DNA of 35,027 bases. It comes from Balneolaceae bacterium. Lineage in GTDB: Bacteria; Bacteroidota; Rhodothermia; Balneolales; Balneolaceae. This document shows, in pieces, positions 1-6,807 of this stretch; within the stretch, counting starts at the first letter, position 1; every line of letters starts with the position of its first letter. Below the pieces are notes generated by a model. That model ran no database searches. It was not told the origin of the DNA and saw only the letters and a program-made list of their open reading frames with translations. The stretch spans positions 1 through 35,027 of the forward strand of contig JAFIFA010000214.1 in the NCBI GenBank assembly GCA_020832225.1, in the 5' to 3' direction. Position numbers and translations under genes: made by a program.

Positions 1-102
1 TTCATAGAAATCTGGTATAACAGAAAACGACTGCATTCGGCTCTTGATTACCAAAGCCCGGTACAGGCCGAAGAAAACCTAAAACAAAAATCAGCCGCAT
101 AA
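1..102 (+). CDS. IS3-family transposase OrfB, C-terminal fragment (partial)
   Basis: Thirty-three residues and a TAA stop are visible, with no start because the gene enters from the left edge. The fragment carries the motif WYNRKRLHSALDYQSP, the very conserved C-terminal signature of IS3-family (rve integrase core) transposases. It follows the catalytic glutamate, which would lie just outside the window. In this family OrfB is made as an OrfAB fusion by programmed -1 frameshifting and catalyses copy-out/paste-in transposition. The fragment ends KQKSAA, a normal ending, so nothing suggests truncation at this end. Function is certain at family level only. Confidence 0.85.
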   Translation, partial: FIEIWYNRKRLHSALDYQSPVQAEENLKQKSAA

Positions 103-141
103 ATACCTTAACTGGTTGTCCACTTTTTTGTTGCAACTCCA
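1..141 (+). mobile_element. Right end of an IS3-family insertion sequence (truncated by window edge)
   Basis: The window begins inside an IS3-type element. The transposase tail ends at 102. About 40 bases later the sequence GTCCACTTTTTTGTTGCAA is followed by CTCCA at about 141. Read on the minus strand this starts TGGAGTTGCAAC and continues AAAAAAGTGGACA, which is the style of terminal inverted repeat seen in IS3-family elements (TG...CA ends). The left end and any target-site duplication lie outside the window, so the exact boundary near 141 is inferred. Whether the copy is intact cannot be judged. Confidence 0.65.
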
Positions 142-585
142 GAGTGCTGATATCATCCAAACCCCTCCTATCAAAACTCTTTCCACTGCAGCTCGGCTGC
201 CCCCGTTCCTTTTCAAAAACAACTTCTCGGCGCGGGGGGGGGTGCTCGCACGTTGTTTTTCTACCCATGTGTAGTCCCTAGAGGGACAAATGACCTTCAC
301 AATTCATTGTCGTTACCTGATGCTAAGATTGGCCGATCCTTCGGGGCTGAGATGGAGCGCCCTTTCAGTGCGGGGATTTGGGCAAATTTTCAGATTAGTC
401 CCCTCAGCGCGCTCTGCGCCTTCTCGGCGGTAAAAACTGTCCCAAGGATGTAAACGACCCAACAGTCAGATGTTTCCAAAAGCCCTGATTTTCAGATTCT
501 ACGCTAAAAATTGGTGCATAGCTCCAACTCATCCCTTTCAGCTTTGAGCTTTGAGCTCTTATAAACACGAAACCCACCAAGACTA
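142..585. repeat. Gene-free gap with REP-like palindromic repeats
   Basis: No convincing coding region is seen between the IS end and the metalloprotease gene. The stretch 228-400 has the texture of the GC-rich palindromic intergenic repeats common in Bacteroidota: a G-run (about 232-242), a perfect hairpin GTCCCT-AG-AGGGAC at 274-287, and a CCTTCGGGG-type turn near 335-345. Short tandem copies of CTTTGAG occur near 543-556, just before the convergent end of the metalloprotease gene. The short open frames here are not protein-like. The repeat assignment rests on resemblance, since other genomic copies are not in view. Confidence 0.5.
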
Positions 586-2361
586 CTATCGAATCAAAAG
601 CATCTTTTTCGATAAGGCCGTACGATCGGTGATAATACGGTAGTGGTAGACCCCGGATGCAAACCCTCTGCCATCAAACTCTACATTGTGGAATCCGGCC
701 TCTTTTCGTTCGTCAACCAAAGTGGCTACCCGCCGACCAATAGAGTCGTAAAGATCGATGCGAACGTTGGATGGTTCAGAAATGGAATACTCAATCCGGG
801 TTTGGTTGCGAAATGGATTGGGGTAGTTTTGGGCAATCAGATCCTCTTCGGCCGCTGCAGAGTCGAGTTTCAGGGTGTAATCACTCATTCCGTCCCGATT
901 GGTATTAACAACGGCAATGGTGATTTCAGTGAGGTCAGACCAATCCCATGTTGTCTGCAGTGATTGACTGTTTGATCCCGGGTTGAGGACAATCTGTTGG
1001 TCGGTGGTTCCATCCCTGAAATGACCAACAACACCGATAGCTACTCCGGGTTGCTCAGAATTGAGCTTAATAAGCGGTTGCCCCAGGCCGGTTCCCTGAG
1101 GTGTGGCACGGTAATAGGTGGCGGCAAAACTGCGGAGAGAGAAATTGGTTATGCTGTCGGGCAGAGCATTGAATGTCTGCCCGGAAAAGCTGGGAGTTGG
1201 ATAGTTCTCCCTGTCGCTGAACCCGAAATCACTGCCGGAGTAGTCAGGTCCCGACGACATGTGCCACATATGGCTGTTGATGTGCTCCAGCTCGAGTCGG
1301 AGTCCCTCACGGTCAAGACTGTTTTGAATGGCGGTAAAGAATGGTCGTGTACGGTCTTCAACCAGCTGATCCCATACATCTACCCAGAATTCGATCCCGT
1401 ACTGCTCATAAAAGTAGATCATCCAGGTTACGTGCCAATAGGCTCCCGGAGTTGGGTTTCCGGGTCTTCCAAAGATCGACTGAAAGTTGGGGTTTACCGA
1501 GTCGAAATCTTCGCGAATGTAGTTGTAGTAGTCGTTCACATCGGGGAAAACCACCTCCTCCATCAACGTGGCATCCATCTCAATCCAGTTGAAACTGCCG
1601 GCCTGCCCCTGCCATCGGTTTGTGGCGAACTGTATGGCGTGCTTGATTTCATGCGCGATGGTGACGTATAGAGCCCCAATCTGATCACCCTCAGGGTGGG
1701 TATTTGGAGGGAAGCCCAGAAAATTGTTATGAACCCTGATGAACGTAGTCGAACCGCTCTCAAAGGTGGCACCGTAAAAGTTAAGGTTCTGAAAGTAGAT
1801 CTCGTATGGCTGAGATCTCAAAAACTCCCGAAATCCGGCTTCCTCTACCTGGTATCGGTAGGAGGAGTCGGCAGCGAATGCAGCGGCTTCCACATAATCG
1901 GGAATACCGGAGTTGTTGGTGTCATCAAGAGGTACACCATTTACTCCCTCCGTTTCGTAGAAGAACCGAAAATTTCCTGATGGTGAGAGATACTCCTCGT
2001 AGGTAGTTGACTCCGGCATGGCGGTCATCTCTTCAATCTCCCTTATTGTTGAGGCGGGCAGCCGCTGCTCGGCACTGCGGAATTCCTGAAGCAGAGGCAC
2101 CAGGCATTTGACGGGTGCCGGAGTATCACTGTGAGAAAAACGGTCTGAGAGCTGATCCGGATCATAGGCCAGATAAAACTTTTCAAGAATCGCCTCAGAT
2201 TCCGAAAGTTCCCCCTGCTCCATGGCTGCCGTGATCTCGCCATATACCGGATGGTTTAATGCCCTGATCGTTTCCTGCACGCTTTGAGCATGGATCGATG
2301 AAGCCGACAGGGCGACAAAAGCCATCAAAATTATAATAAACAGTCGGTACGCCTGTCTCAT
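586..2361 (-). CDS. Secreted putative zinc metalloprotease with T9SS sorting domain (MXAN_6640-like)
   Basis: This 591-residue protein starts with a signal peptide (about residues 1-26, ending SSIHAQ). The central part has the order seen in the MXAN_6640-type putative metalloproteases: a strand-rich FRFFYET region, the turn DDTNNSGIPDYVE (about 146-158), and the zinc motif HEIKH at 237-241 (an HExxH match), followed by an acidic stretch WIEMDATLMEE (259-269) that may give the third ligand. The last ~88 residues, from QNYPNPF onward with GRRVATL and ending SKKMLLIR, form a type A T9SS C-terminal sorting domain. This implies export through SecYEG and then the T9SS to the cell surface or outside. 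The substrate is unknown and proteolytic activity is inferred from the motif alone. It stands alone, divergent from trhO. Confidence 0.8.
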   Translation of the reverse strand: MRQAYRLFIIILMAFVALSASSIHAQSVQETIRALNHPVYGEITAAMEQGELSESEAILEKFYLAYDPDQLSDRFSHSDTPAPVKCLVPLLQEFRSAEQRLPASTIREIEEMTAMPESTTYEEYLSPSGNFRFFYETEGVNGVPLDDTNNSGIPDYVEAAAFAADSSYRYQVEEAGFREFLRSQPYEIYFQNLNFYGATFESGSTTFIRVHNNFLGFPPNTHPEGDQIGALYVTIAHEIKHAIQFATNRWQGQAGSFNWIEMDATLMEEVVFPDVNDYYNYIREDFDSVNPNFQSIFGRPGNPTPGAYWHVTWMIYFYEQYGIEFWVDVWDQLVEDRTRPFFTAIQNSLDREGLRLELEHINSHMWHMSSGPDYSGSDFGFSDRENYPTPSFSGQTFNALPDSITNFSLRSFAATYYRATPQGTGLGQPLIKLNSEQPGVAIGVVGHFRDGTTDQQIVLNPGSNSQSLQTTWDWSDLTEITIAVVNTNRDGMSDYTLKLDSAAAEEDLIAQNYPNPFRNQTRIEYSISEPSNVRIDLYDSIGRRVATLVDERKEAGFHNVEFDGRGFASGVYHYRIITDRTALSKKMLLIR

Positions 2362-2388
2362 GCAAAAAGGGGGATGGTTATATAAAAG

Positions 2389-2403
2389 ACGATAAAAGAT
2401 CGT
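2389..2403. promoter_or_regulatory. Small dyad in the divergent intergenic region
   Basis: ACGAT-AAAAG-ATCGT is a 5-bp inverted repeat with a 5-base centre. It lies 28 bases upstream of the metalloprotease start, in the region shared with the divergent trhO gene. It could be an operator or part of the 5' untranslated region. It is short enough to occur by chance, so it is noted only as a weak candidate. Confidence 0.15.
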
Positions 2404-2442
2404 AAATTAAAGGTCGTTTAAAAAACGGTGAGTGCTGTTCAA

Positions 2443-2450
2443 TTAGTTTG
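2443..2450 (+). promoter_or_regulatory. Possible -7 box for trhO
   Basis: TTAGTTTG differs by one base from the Bacteroidetes -7 consensus TAnnTTTG and lies 60 bases before the preferred ATG of trhO. No TTTG is found 19 bases upstream, so only half of the promoter is recognisable. If it is real, transcription would begin near 2457. That would exclude the upstream TTG at 2448 as a translation start. Confidence 0.25.
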
Positions 2451-2510
2451 AAAAATTGCACTCTTCAAGGCAATAAGAACGAAGAGTTTCAGAAAATCGC
2501 ATACAAGAGC

Positions 2511-3467
2511 ATGAAGACCGAAGTTATTCTCTATTACTATTTCACCCCAGTAGAAGATCCGCATCGTTTTTGCGATGAGCACAAAGCGTGGCTAAAGGAG
2601 AGAGGCATCAAGGGGCGTGTTTATATCAGCAGTGAGGGGATCAACGGTACCCTTGGCGGTACGCCTGAGCAGATGGAGGAGTACAGAAACTACCTCCGAA
2701 GTCTCGATGGTTTTGAGAAGACGGAGTTCAAGACAGATGAACATGACGCAATACCGTTTGCCAAGCTGATCTGTAAGGTGAGAAAAGAGATCGTCGCCAT
2801 ACATGTGGATGAATTAAATCCGGCTGAAGGTGGCTATCATATGTCGCCCGATGAGTGGAGAAACGTGATGGAGTCGAATGAAGATTATGTGATGATCGAT
2901 GTCCGTAACAACTACGAGTCCAGAGTTGGACACTTTGAGGGTGCCATCAAACCCGATGTAGAGAATTTCTATGAGTTTCCGGAGTGGCTGGATCGTGCAG
3001 AGATCCCGAAAGACAAAAAGGTGCTGATGTACTGCACGGGCGGAATCCGCTGTGAGAAGTTCTCTGTTTTGATGAAACAGAAAGGGTGGGATGATGTAAA
3101 CCAGCTACATGGCGGTATTCTGAAGTACGCAAAAGAGGAGGGCGGAAAAAACTTTAAAGGGAAGTGCTTTGTGTTTGACGACCGATTGGTGGTTCCTGTC
3201 AATAGAGAGAATCTACAGCCGATAGCCCGTTGTGAGATCACCGGTAAACCTGCAGACAGTTACATCAACTGCGCGAATATGGAGTGCAACAAACTTTTTG
3301 TCTGTTCTGAAGAGGGAGCCATTCAGATGGAAGGGTGTTGCAGTGAAGAGTGTAAAAAAAGTGAGTTCAAGCGGCCGTTTGATGTGAATAATGCCTTTCG
3401 CCCTTTCAGAAAGTGGTATAACTATTTTGATGATGATTTCAAGCAGCGAGAGCTACAGGAGCAGTGA
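2511..3467 (+). CDS. trhO: tRNA uridine(34) hydroxylase, rhodanese-type
   Basis: TrhO (YceA/YbfQ family) uses prephenate-independent, oxygen-dependent chemistry to hydroxylate U34 of tRNA, a step toward 5-methoxyuridine or its derivatives at the wobble position. Numbered from the ATG at 2511 (318 residues), an acylphosphatase-like N-terminal domain with SEGINGTLGG (about 41-50) is followed by a rhodanese domain. This contains the active-site loop CTGGIRC (Cys175, Cys181) and the flanking HFEGAIKPD and QLHGGI motifs. A cysteine-rich tail (YINCANMECNK, EGCCSEECK) resembles a zinc site found in the YbfQ subgroup. An in-frame TTG at 2448 would add 21 residues, but the ATG at 2511 gives the family length and clears a possible promoter box. 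The pseudouridine synthase gene overlaps its 3' end, suggesting co-transcription. Confidence 0.9.
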   Translation: MKTEVILYYYFTPVEDPHRFCDEHKAWLKERGIKGRVYISSEGINGTLGGTPEQMEEYRNYLRSLDGFEKTEFKTDEHDAIPFAKLICKVRKEIVAIHVDELNPAEGGYHMSPDEWRNVMESNEDYVMIDVRNNYESRVGHFEGAIKPDVENFYEFPEWLDRAEIPKDKKVLMYCTGGIRCEKFSVLMKQKGWDDVNQLHGGILKYAKEEGGKNFKGKCFVFDDRLVVPVNRENLQPIARCEITGKPADSYINCANMECNKLFVCSEEGAIQMEGCCSEECKKSEFKRPFDVNNAFRPFRKWYNYFDDDFKQRELQEQ

Positions 3468-4353
3468 AGCCCGGATAGTAGCTCCCTATCCGCTTACCCG
3501 TACAATCCGCGTTAAACCATCTGATGATGGCAAACGTGTGCTGGACTTCTTTCTTGAGCGGTTTCCCTATCTATCAGAGCAGAAGTGGCAACATCGCATC
3601 GATCAGGGCTGGATCTGCTATGGAGGAGAGCCTTTGGCGGCAGACGACCGAATCTCCTCCCAGCAGCTGATCCACCACTTTACACCCCGGGTGATCGAGC
3701 CATCTGTTTCGGCCGGAGTCCGGATTCTTCAGGATAAAGATGAGTGGCTGCTGGTCTGCAAACCCGCTCCGCTTCCGATGCATCAGGGCGGGCGCTTCTA
3801 TAAAAATACATTGATCTATATTCTGAGTGAGATGGGGTTCAAGGGCCTAAGAATGGTGCACAGGCTCGATGCAGTTACCTCCGGTCTTGTGATCCTTGCC
3901 AAAAACAGAACGTTTGCCGCCACGCTGAGAAGTGAGTTTGAAGCCGGCCGGGTAGAGAAGTGGTACTACGCCGTAGTATCTGGCGTGGTTTCAGAGCCGT
4001 TCAGAGTTGAGGCTCCGATTCGCAGAAAGAGAGGGTTCGTATTTGAGTGCGGAGAGAATCTGCCCGGTACAAAACCTGCAGAGACCCGGTTTGAGCCTGT
4101 TGAGAGCCGTAATGGCCACACAGTAGTGAAGTGCTTTCCGGTAACGGGGCGAACTCATCAAATTCGGCTCCACCTGAAACATGCAGGCTTCCCGATTGTT
4201 GATGATCCGATCTATGGGCCATGGGGGGATAGTAGTGGAAAACGGCTCCAGAACTCTGCGATTAGTCTGCAGAGTTCTGGAATTAAATTACCTGCACTCG
4301 AGATTTCAGCTCAAATTTCCTTTGAAAAAATTTTACTGCTGTTCAACTTTTAG
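3430..4353 (+). CDS. RluA-family pseudouridine synthase
   Basis: This enzyme converts specific uridines to pseudouridine in rRNA or tRNA; the target is not evident. The start region is S4-like (RVLDFFLERFPYLSEQKWQ, then DQGWICYGG). The catalytic core contains MVHRLDAVTSGLVILAK, where the aspartate of HRLD is the nucleophile. It is followed by the RluA signature TGRTHQIRLHLKHAGFPIVD and DDPIYG. The start is uncertain: ATGs at 3391, 3430 and 3433 share the frame. The later pair is preferred because it shortens the overlap with trhO to 38 bases or fewer. The last ~35 residues after PIYGPW are poorly matched to relatives and are encoded across a 12-bp inverted repeat. The stop overlaps the stop of the convergent pilin-like operon by 4 bases. 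Confidence 0.85.
   Translation: MMISSSESYRSSEARIVAPYPLTRTIRVKPSDDGKRVLDFFLERFPYLSEQKWQHRIDQGWICYGGEPLAADDRISSQQLIHHFTPRVIEPSVSAGVRILQDKDEWLLVCKPAPLPMHQGGRFYKNTLIYILSEMGFKGLRMVHRLDAVTSGLVILAKNRTFAATLRSEFEAGRVEKWYYAVVSGVVSEPFRVEAPIRRKRGFVFECGENLPGTKPAETRFEPVESRNGHTVVKCFPVTGRTHQIRLHLKHAGFPIVDDPIYGPWGDSSGKRLQNSAISLQSSGIKLPALEISAQISFEKILLLFNF
4248..4280. repeat. Perfect 12-bp inverted repeat inside the 3' end of the pseudouridine synthase gene
   Basis: CCAGAACTCTGC (4248-4259) and GCAGAGTTCTGG (4269-4280) are exact reverse complements around a 9-base loop. The repeat lies about 70 bases before the convergent gene ends. It could fold in either transcript and might slow or end transcription of the convergent pilin-like operon. 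No T-run follows on either strand, so it is not a standard intrinsic terminator. Confidence 0.6.
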
Positions 4354-5444
4354 TTATTTGAAGTGTTTGTTCCACTAGTTTCATAGACGCTTAGCTGCTG
4401 GAATAACCTGTTATTCGAAAGCATTGAAGCAGCCTGATCTGCATATTGTTGTGCTGAGCAGTCGTAACGGATATTTGCTGCTCCACCTAAGTCAGCATCA
4501 AATTTTGGTATATTTTTATGTGTATTTCCAACAATAACTGAGCCACGGAATTCAGCATTACCCCTGCCATCGATTTTCATGGCATTTTCGAAAATTACCA
4601 ATCCGTCAAATTCGAAACCACCTCTTACTTCAATTCCCCCGTCTGAAGTAGTAGTCCCTTCTTCAACCTCAATCATGCCGCTATTTCGAACAATCATAAT
4701 ACCCGCACCTCTGTTTTGTTGGCCCGCGAACCTTACATTGCTGTCAACGATAAATATACCAGGGTTATCTTTGTCGCCTAAATCGTGTTGGTTTCTATTC
4801 GGATCTAATACAGTACCATGTGGACTCAAAGCCTCTATCAATTGGGTAAGTTCATCCATAGTTAATCCATCGAATAGATCAATTGGTGGGTCAGTGCCGT
4901 CAATAGTTGCACTGCCAAAAACATTATCTTCAACTTCACTGAGATCTTCCGAGTGATTTACAGTTACACCTGGTTTATCTTCACATGTACCGCTTAATTC
5001 AGTTCCATCTATTAATGGATTACCTTGAGCCTTGAAGGAGAATTTATCTGGGTCACTCATGATAAATCCTAAAGCTGAAAAAAATGTAGGGACTAAACTG
5101 CTCTGATTTTCTTGCAACAAGATGGAAATCAGTTGCGATTCACCGTTGAAAGTGCCGTTAGAGTTGAGCCTTAGCATTCCATCAGTGGTTTCTTCAATAT
5201 TTACAGCAGCAGTTCCACCTCCAACATTGAATGTAGCAGATGATCCGTCTCTCCAATCAGGGTCATCAATCATTTCCCTAATGGCTAGTTCAGTTCCCAT
5301 ATAGGCCACATTTTTTGCCTGTACGGCTTCTGTTATATTTGCTGAATGAGTAACCATCTGGCCCAAACCACCAAAAAGTGATGTCTGAGTTAATCCAACT
5401 GAAAGCAACAGCCCTGATACGATAATTAACATTGCTCGTCCCAT
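4350..5444 (-). CDS. PilX-like minor pilin / pilus-assembly protein
   Basis: This 364-residue protein is third in the operon. It has a single N-terminal hydrophobic segment (about residues 4-20, after MG) and a long extracellular part. The C-terminal third has a repetitive strand-rich pattern (GAGIMIVRNSGMIEVEEG, then FEFDGLVIFEN and NAEFRGSVIVGN) followed by ANIRYDCSAQQYADQA. This pattern resembles the C-terminal domain of PilX-type pilus-assembly proteins, where a shallow beta-helix ends in an IRYS-like motif. Family knowledge suggests a minor pilin priming or capping a type IV pilus-like filament. The leader is far shorter than usual and lacks the GFTLIE motif, so processing by a prepilin peptidase is uncertain. 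No other function is suggested by the sequence. Confidence 0.55.
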   Translation of the reverse strand: MGRAMLIIVSGLLLSVGLTQTSLFGGLGQMVTHSANITEAVQAKNVAYMGTELAIREMIDDPDWRDGSSATFNVGGGTAAVNIEETTDGMLRLNSNGTFNGESQLISILLQENQSSLVPTFFSALGFIMSDPDKFSFKAQGNPLIDGTELSGTCEDKPGVTVNHSEDLSEVEDNVFGSATIDGTDPPIDLFDGLTMDELTQLIEALSPHGTVLDPNRNQHDLGDKDNPGIFIVDSNVRFAGQQNRGAGIMIVRNSGMIEVEEGTTTSDGGIEVRGGFEFDGLVIFENAMKIDGRGNAEFRGSVIVGNTHKNIPKFDADLGGAANIRYDCSAQQYADQAASMLSNNRLFQQLSVYETSGTNTSNN

Positions 5445-5454
5445 AAAGAGCTCC

Positions 5455-6039
5455 TTATAGATTTAAGTTTGGAGGAGTAAAGACTTTTCTCCAGGAAGAT
5501 GTCGTGTAATAGTTATTTCTTCCGGTACCTTCTCGTGGTTCAATTTCTAATATCACTTCAACCCTATTGATATTTTCAAGAGTTGCTGCATCGATCGGGA
5601 ATGTCAAAGGTTCATGACTTCCCTGCACATAATACCTTAATTCAAATCGGGTTACACCAACATTGATATCCTGAGTGTCCCCATCAACGATTCTTGTTAG
5701 GGATCTGTGACGAGGGTTTGATGAGCCAGAAATAGGGTCAGTGTCCAATCGCCACGATATTGTTTGTACAGCTTCTGAAGGGTCATTCGTTAAATTAGCT
5801 TCAAACTGAATTTCATTTTCTTCTGCTACACTAATCGCATTCTCGATTGGACCTTGAACATTGTATCCAATTTTTTGGAAGTCAAACTCTACAATATCAG
5901 AAACACTTGAAACATGACTCTGACTCATTGTGTGCAGTGTGATATCAGCAGAATGCTGTCCCATTCTCACATTTAATGTCACAATGGTGATCATTAACAA
6001 GCCGGCTATGATAAAACTTATGGTTAATCCAAGATTCAT
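5455..6039 (-). CDS. PilW/GspJ-like minor pilin-like protein
   Basis: This 194-residue protein is the middle gene of the operon, beginning 2 bases after the stop of the upstream gene and ending 10 bases before the next. After the short leader MNLG there is a hydrophobic helix (about residues 5-23, LTISFIIAGLLMITIV). Next comes a helical region with DIVEFDFQKIGYNV, which resembles the start of PilW/GspJ pseudopilins (a 'D...R.IGY' pattern). The rest is strand-rich, ending RVEVILEIEPRE...WRKVFTPPNLNL, again as in GspJ/PilW proteins. Assignment comes from this pattern and from gene order rather than from a diagnostic motif. It could alternatively belong to a related Tad or competence-type filament. 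Confidence 0.5.
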   Translation of the reverse strand: MNLGLTISFIIAGLLMITIVTLNVRMGQHSADITLHTMSQSHVSSVSDIVEFDFQKIGYNVQGPIENAISVAEENEIQFEANLTNDPSEAVQTISWRLDTDPISGSSNPRHRSLTRIVDGDTQDINVGVTRFELRYYVQGSHEPLTFPIDAATLENINRVEVILEIEPREGTGRNNYYTTSSWRKVFTPPNLNL

Positions 6040-6041
6040 CT

Positions 6042-6545
6042 TTAGTTGGAGTTGTTATATACTCTCGTATAATTTAGTGCCACATCATTGCGAAGAGAGG
6101 GACTTGAAACAGTAACAGTGATTCTCTTGTAAATACTTTTTTGACTAAAAGTTTGGTCAAGATTATTTGGATCCATATAACTTACTTCTGTCGATATGGA
6201 GAAAATACCTAAACCGGTTGTGATATCTTCACTGTAACCGTTAAAGTCCTCAAAGTGCTGGAGGGAGTTACGGTTGTTGGAATTGTTATTTGCAGGAACC
6301 GGATCGGCATTAACAAAATCATCGGGGATATCTCCGGGAATATTACTACCGGAAGTTGCCGCATCAAATGGTAAAGATTTAGATAGTTCAATCATGTCTT
6401 GGGCAATGGTGACCGCATGAACTTCAACTTCAGATGTGATTTTTGCCTCTACGTTGCCCAGCATATAACGATTTGCTGTGGTCAGAATAAGCGAGAAAAT
6501 AATCATCGCTCCAATTACCTGTAAAACTTCTGTATAGCCTATCAT
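6042..6545 (-). CDS. PilV/GspI-like minor pilin-like protein
   Basis: This is the first gene of the three-gene minus-strand operon, 167 residues. After MIG it has YTEVLQVIGAMIIFSLIL, a hydrophobic helix with an early glutamate. This recalls the mature start of type IV pilins, although in classical pilins the glutamate is at position 5 and here it would be at position 3. The rest has an asparagine-rich loop (PVPANNNSNNRNS) and a strand-rich C-terminus (ISTEVSYM, YKRITVTVSSP) as in PilV-like proteins. The position before a PilW-like and a PilX-like gene supports the reading. The filament core, ATPase and peptidase genes are not in the window. Confidence 0.5.
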   Translation of the reverse strand: MIGYTEVLQVIGAMIIFSLILTTANRYMLGNVEAKITSEVEVHAVTIAQDMIELSKSLPFDAATSGSNIPGDIPDDFVNADPVPANNNSNNRNSLQHFEDFNGYSEDITTGLGIFSISTEVSYMDPNNLDQTFSQKSIYKRITVTVSSPSLRNDVALNYTRVYNNSN

Positions 6546-6651
6546 AGGACCGGGGTATTGTGTTGAGTCAGCCGTCTATAAAAACAAGTTTGGGGGTAAC
6601 GGCTTATTCTCCCGCTTTCGTGCTCATTCTTACTTTGAGACTGTAAAGATG

Positions 6652-6670
6652 AGGTAAAACGGTTTTACCT
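6652..6670. promoter_or_regulatory. 19-bp palindrome, possible operator of the pilin-like operon
   Basis: AGGTAAAAC-G-GTTTTACCT is a perfect 9-bp inverted repeat with a single central base, 107 bases upstream of the first pilin-like gene. On the minus strand a TTTG stands exactly 19 bases before TAAAACCG inside the palindrome, a partial match to the Bacteroidetes promoter layout. A dimeric regulator bound here would cover the -7 region. That promoter is a weak match, so repression is an inference. With a loop of one base it is more likely a protein-binding site than an RNA hairpin. Confidence 0.4.
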
Positions 6671-6732
6671 ATAATAAAGAGTATTTCAAAGCGGTTTCGT
6701 TACATATTTATTATTAAGGCCATTATACCATT

Positions 6733-6763
6733 AAAAAACCCCAACCCGGAGACCGGATTGGGG
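6733..6763 (-). terminator. Intrinsic terminator of mdh
   Basis: On the minus strand, CCCCAATCCGG-TCT-CCGGGTTGGGG is an 11-bp stem with one G-T-type mismatch, followed by TTTTTT. It begins 45 bases after the mdh stop codon. This is a textbook rho-independent terminator and separates mdh from the pilin-like operon downstream. Confidence 0.9.
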
Positions 6764-6807
6764 TATAAGTGCAAGTAGTGAAGAGCCAAGTCTTCTTTTT
6801 TTGCGGT

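Noticed and set aside
997-1671. 224-codon plus-strand open frame opposite the metalloprotease
   Set aside because: It is a shadow of the real gene on the minus strand, which has a signal peptide, a zinc motif and a T9SS domain. The plus-strand product has no such features.
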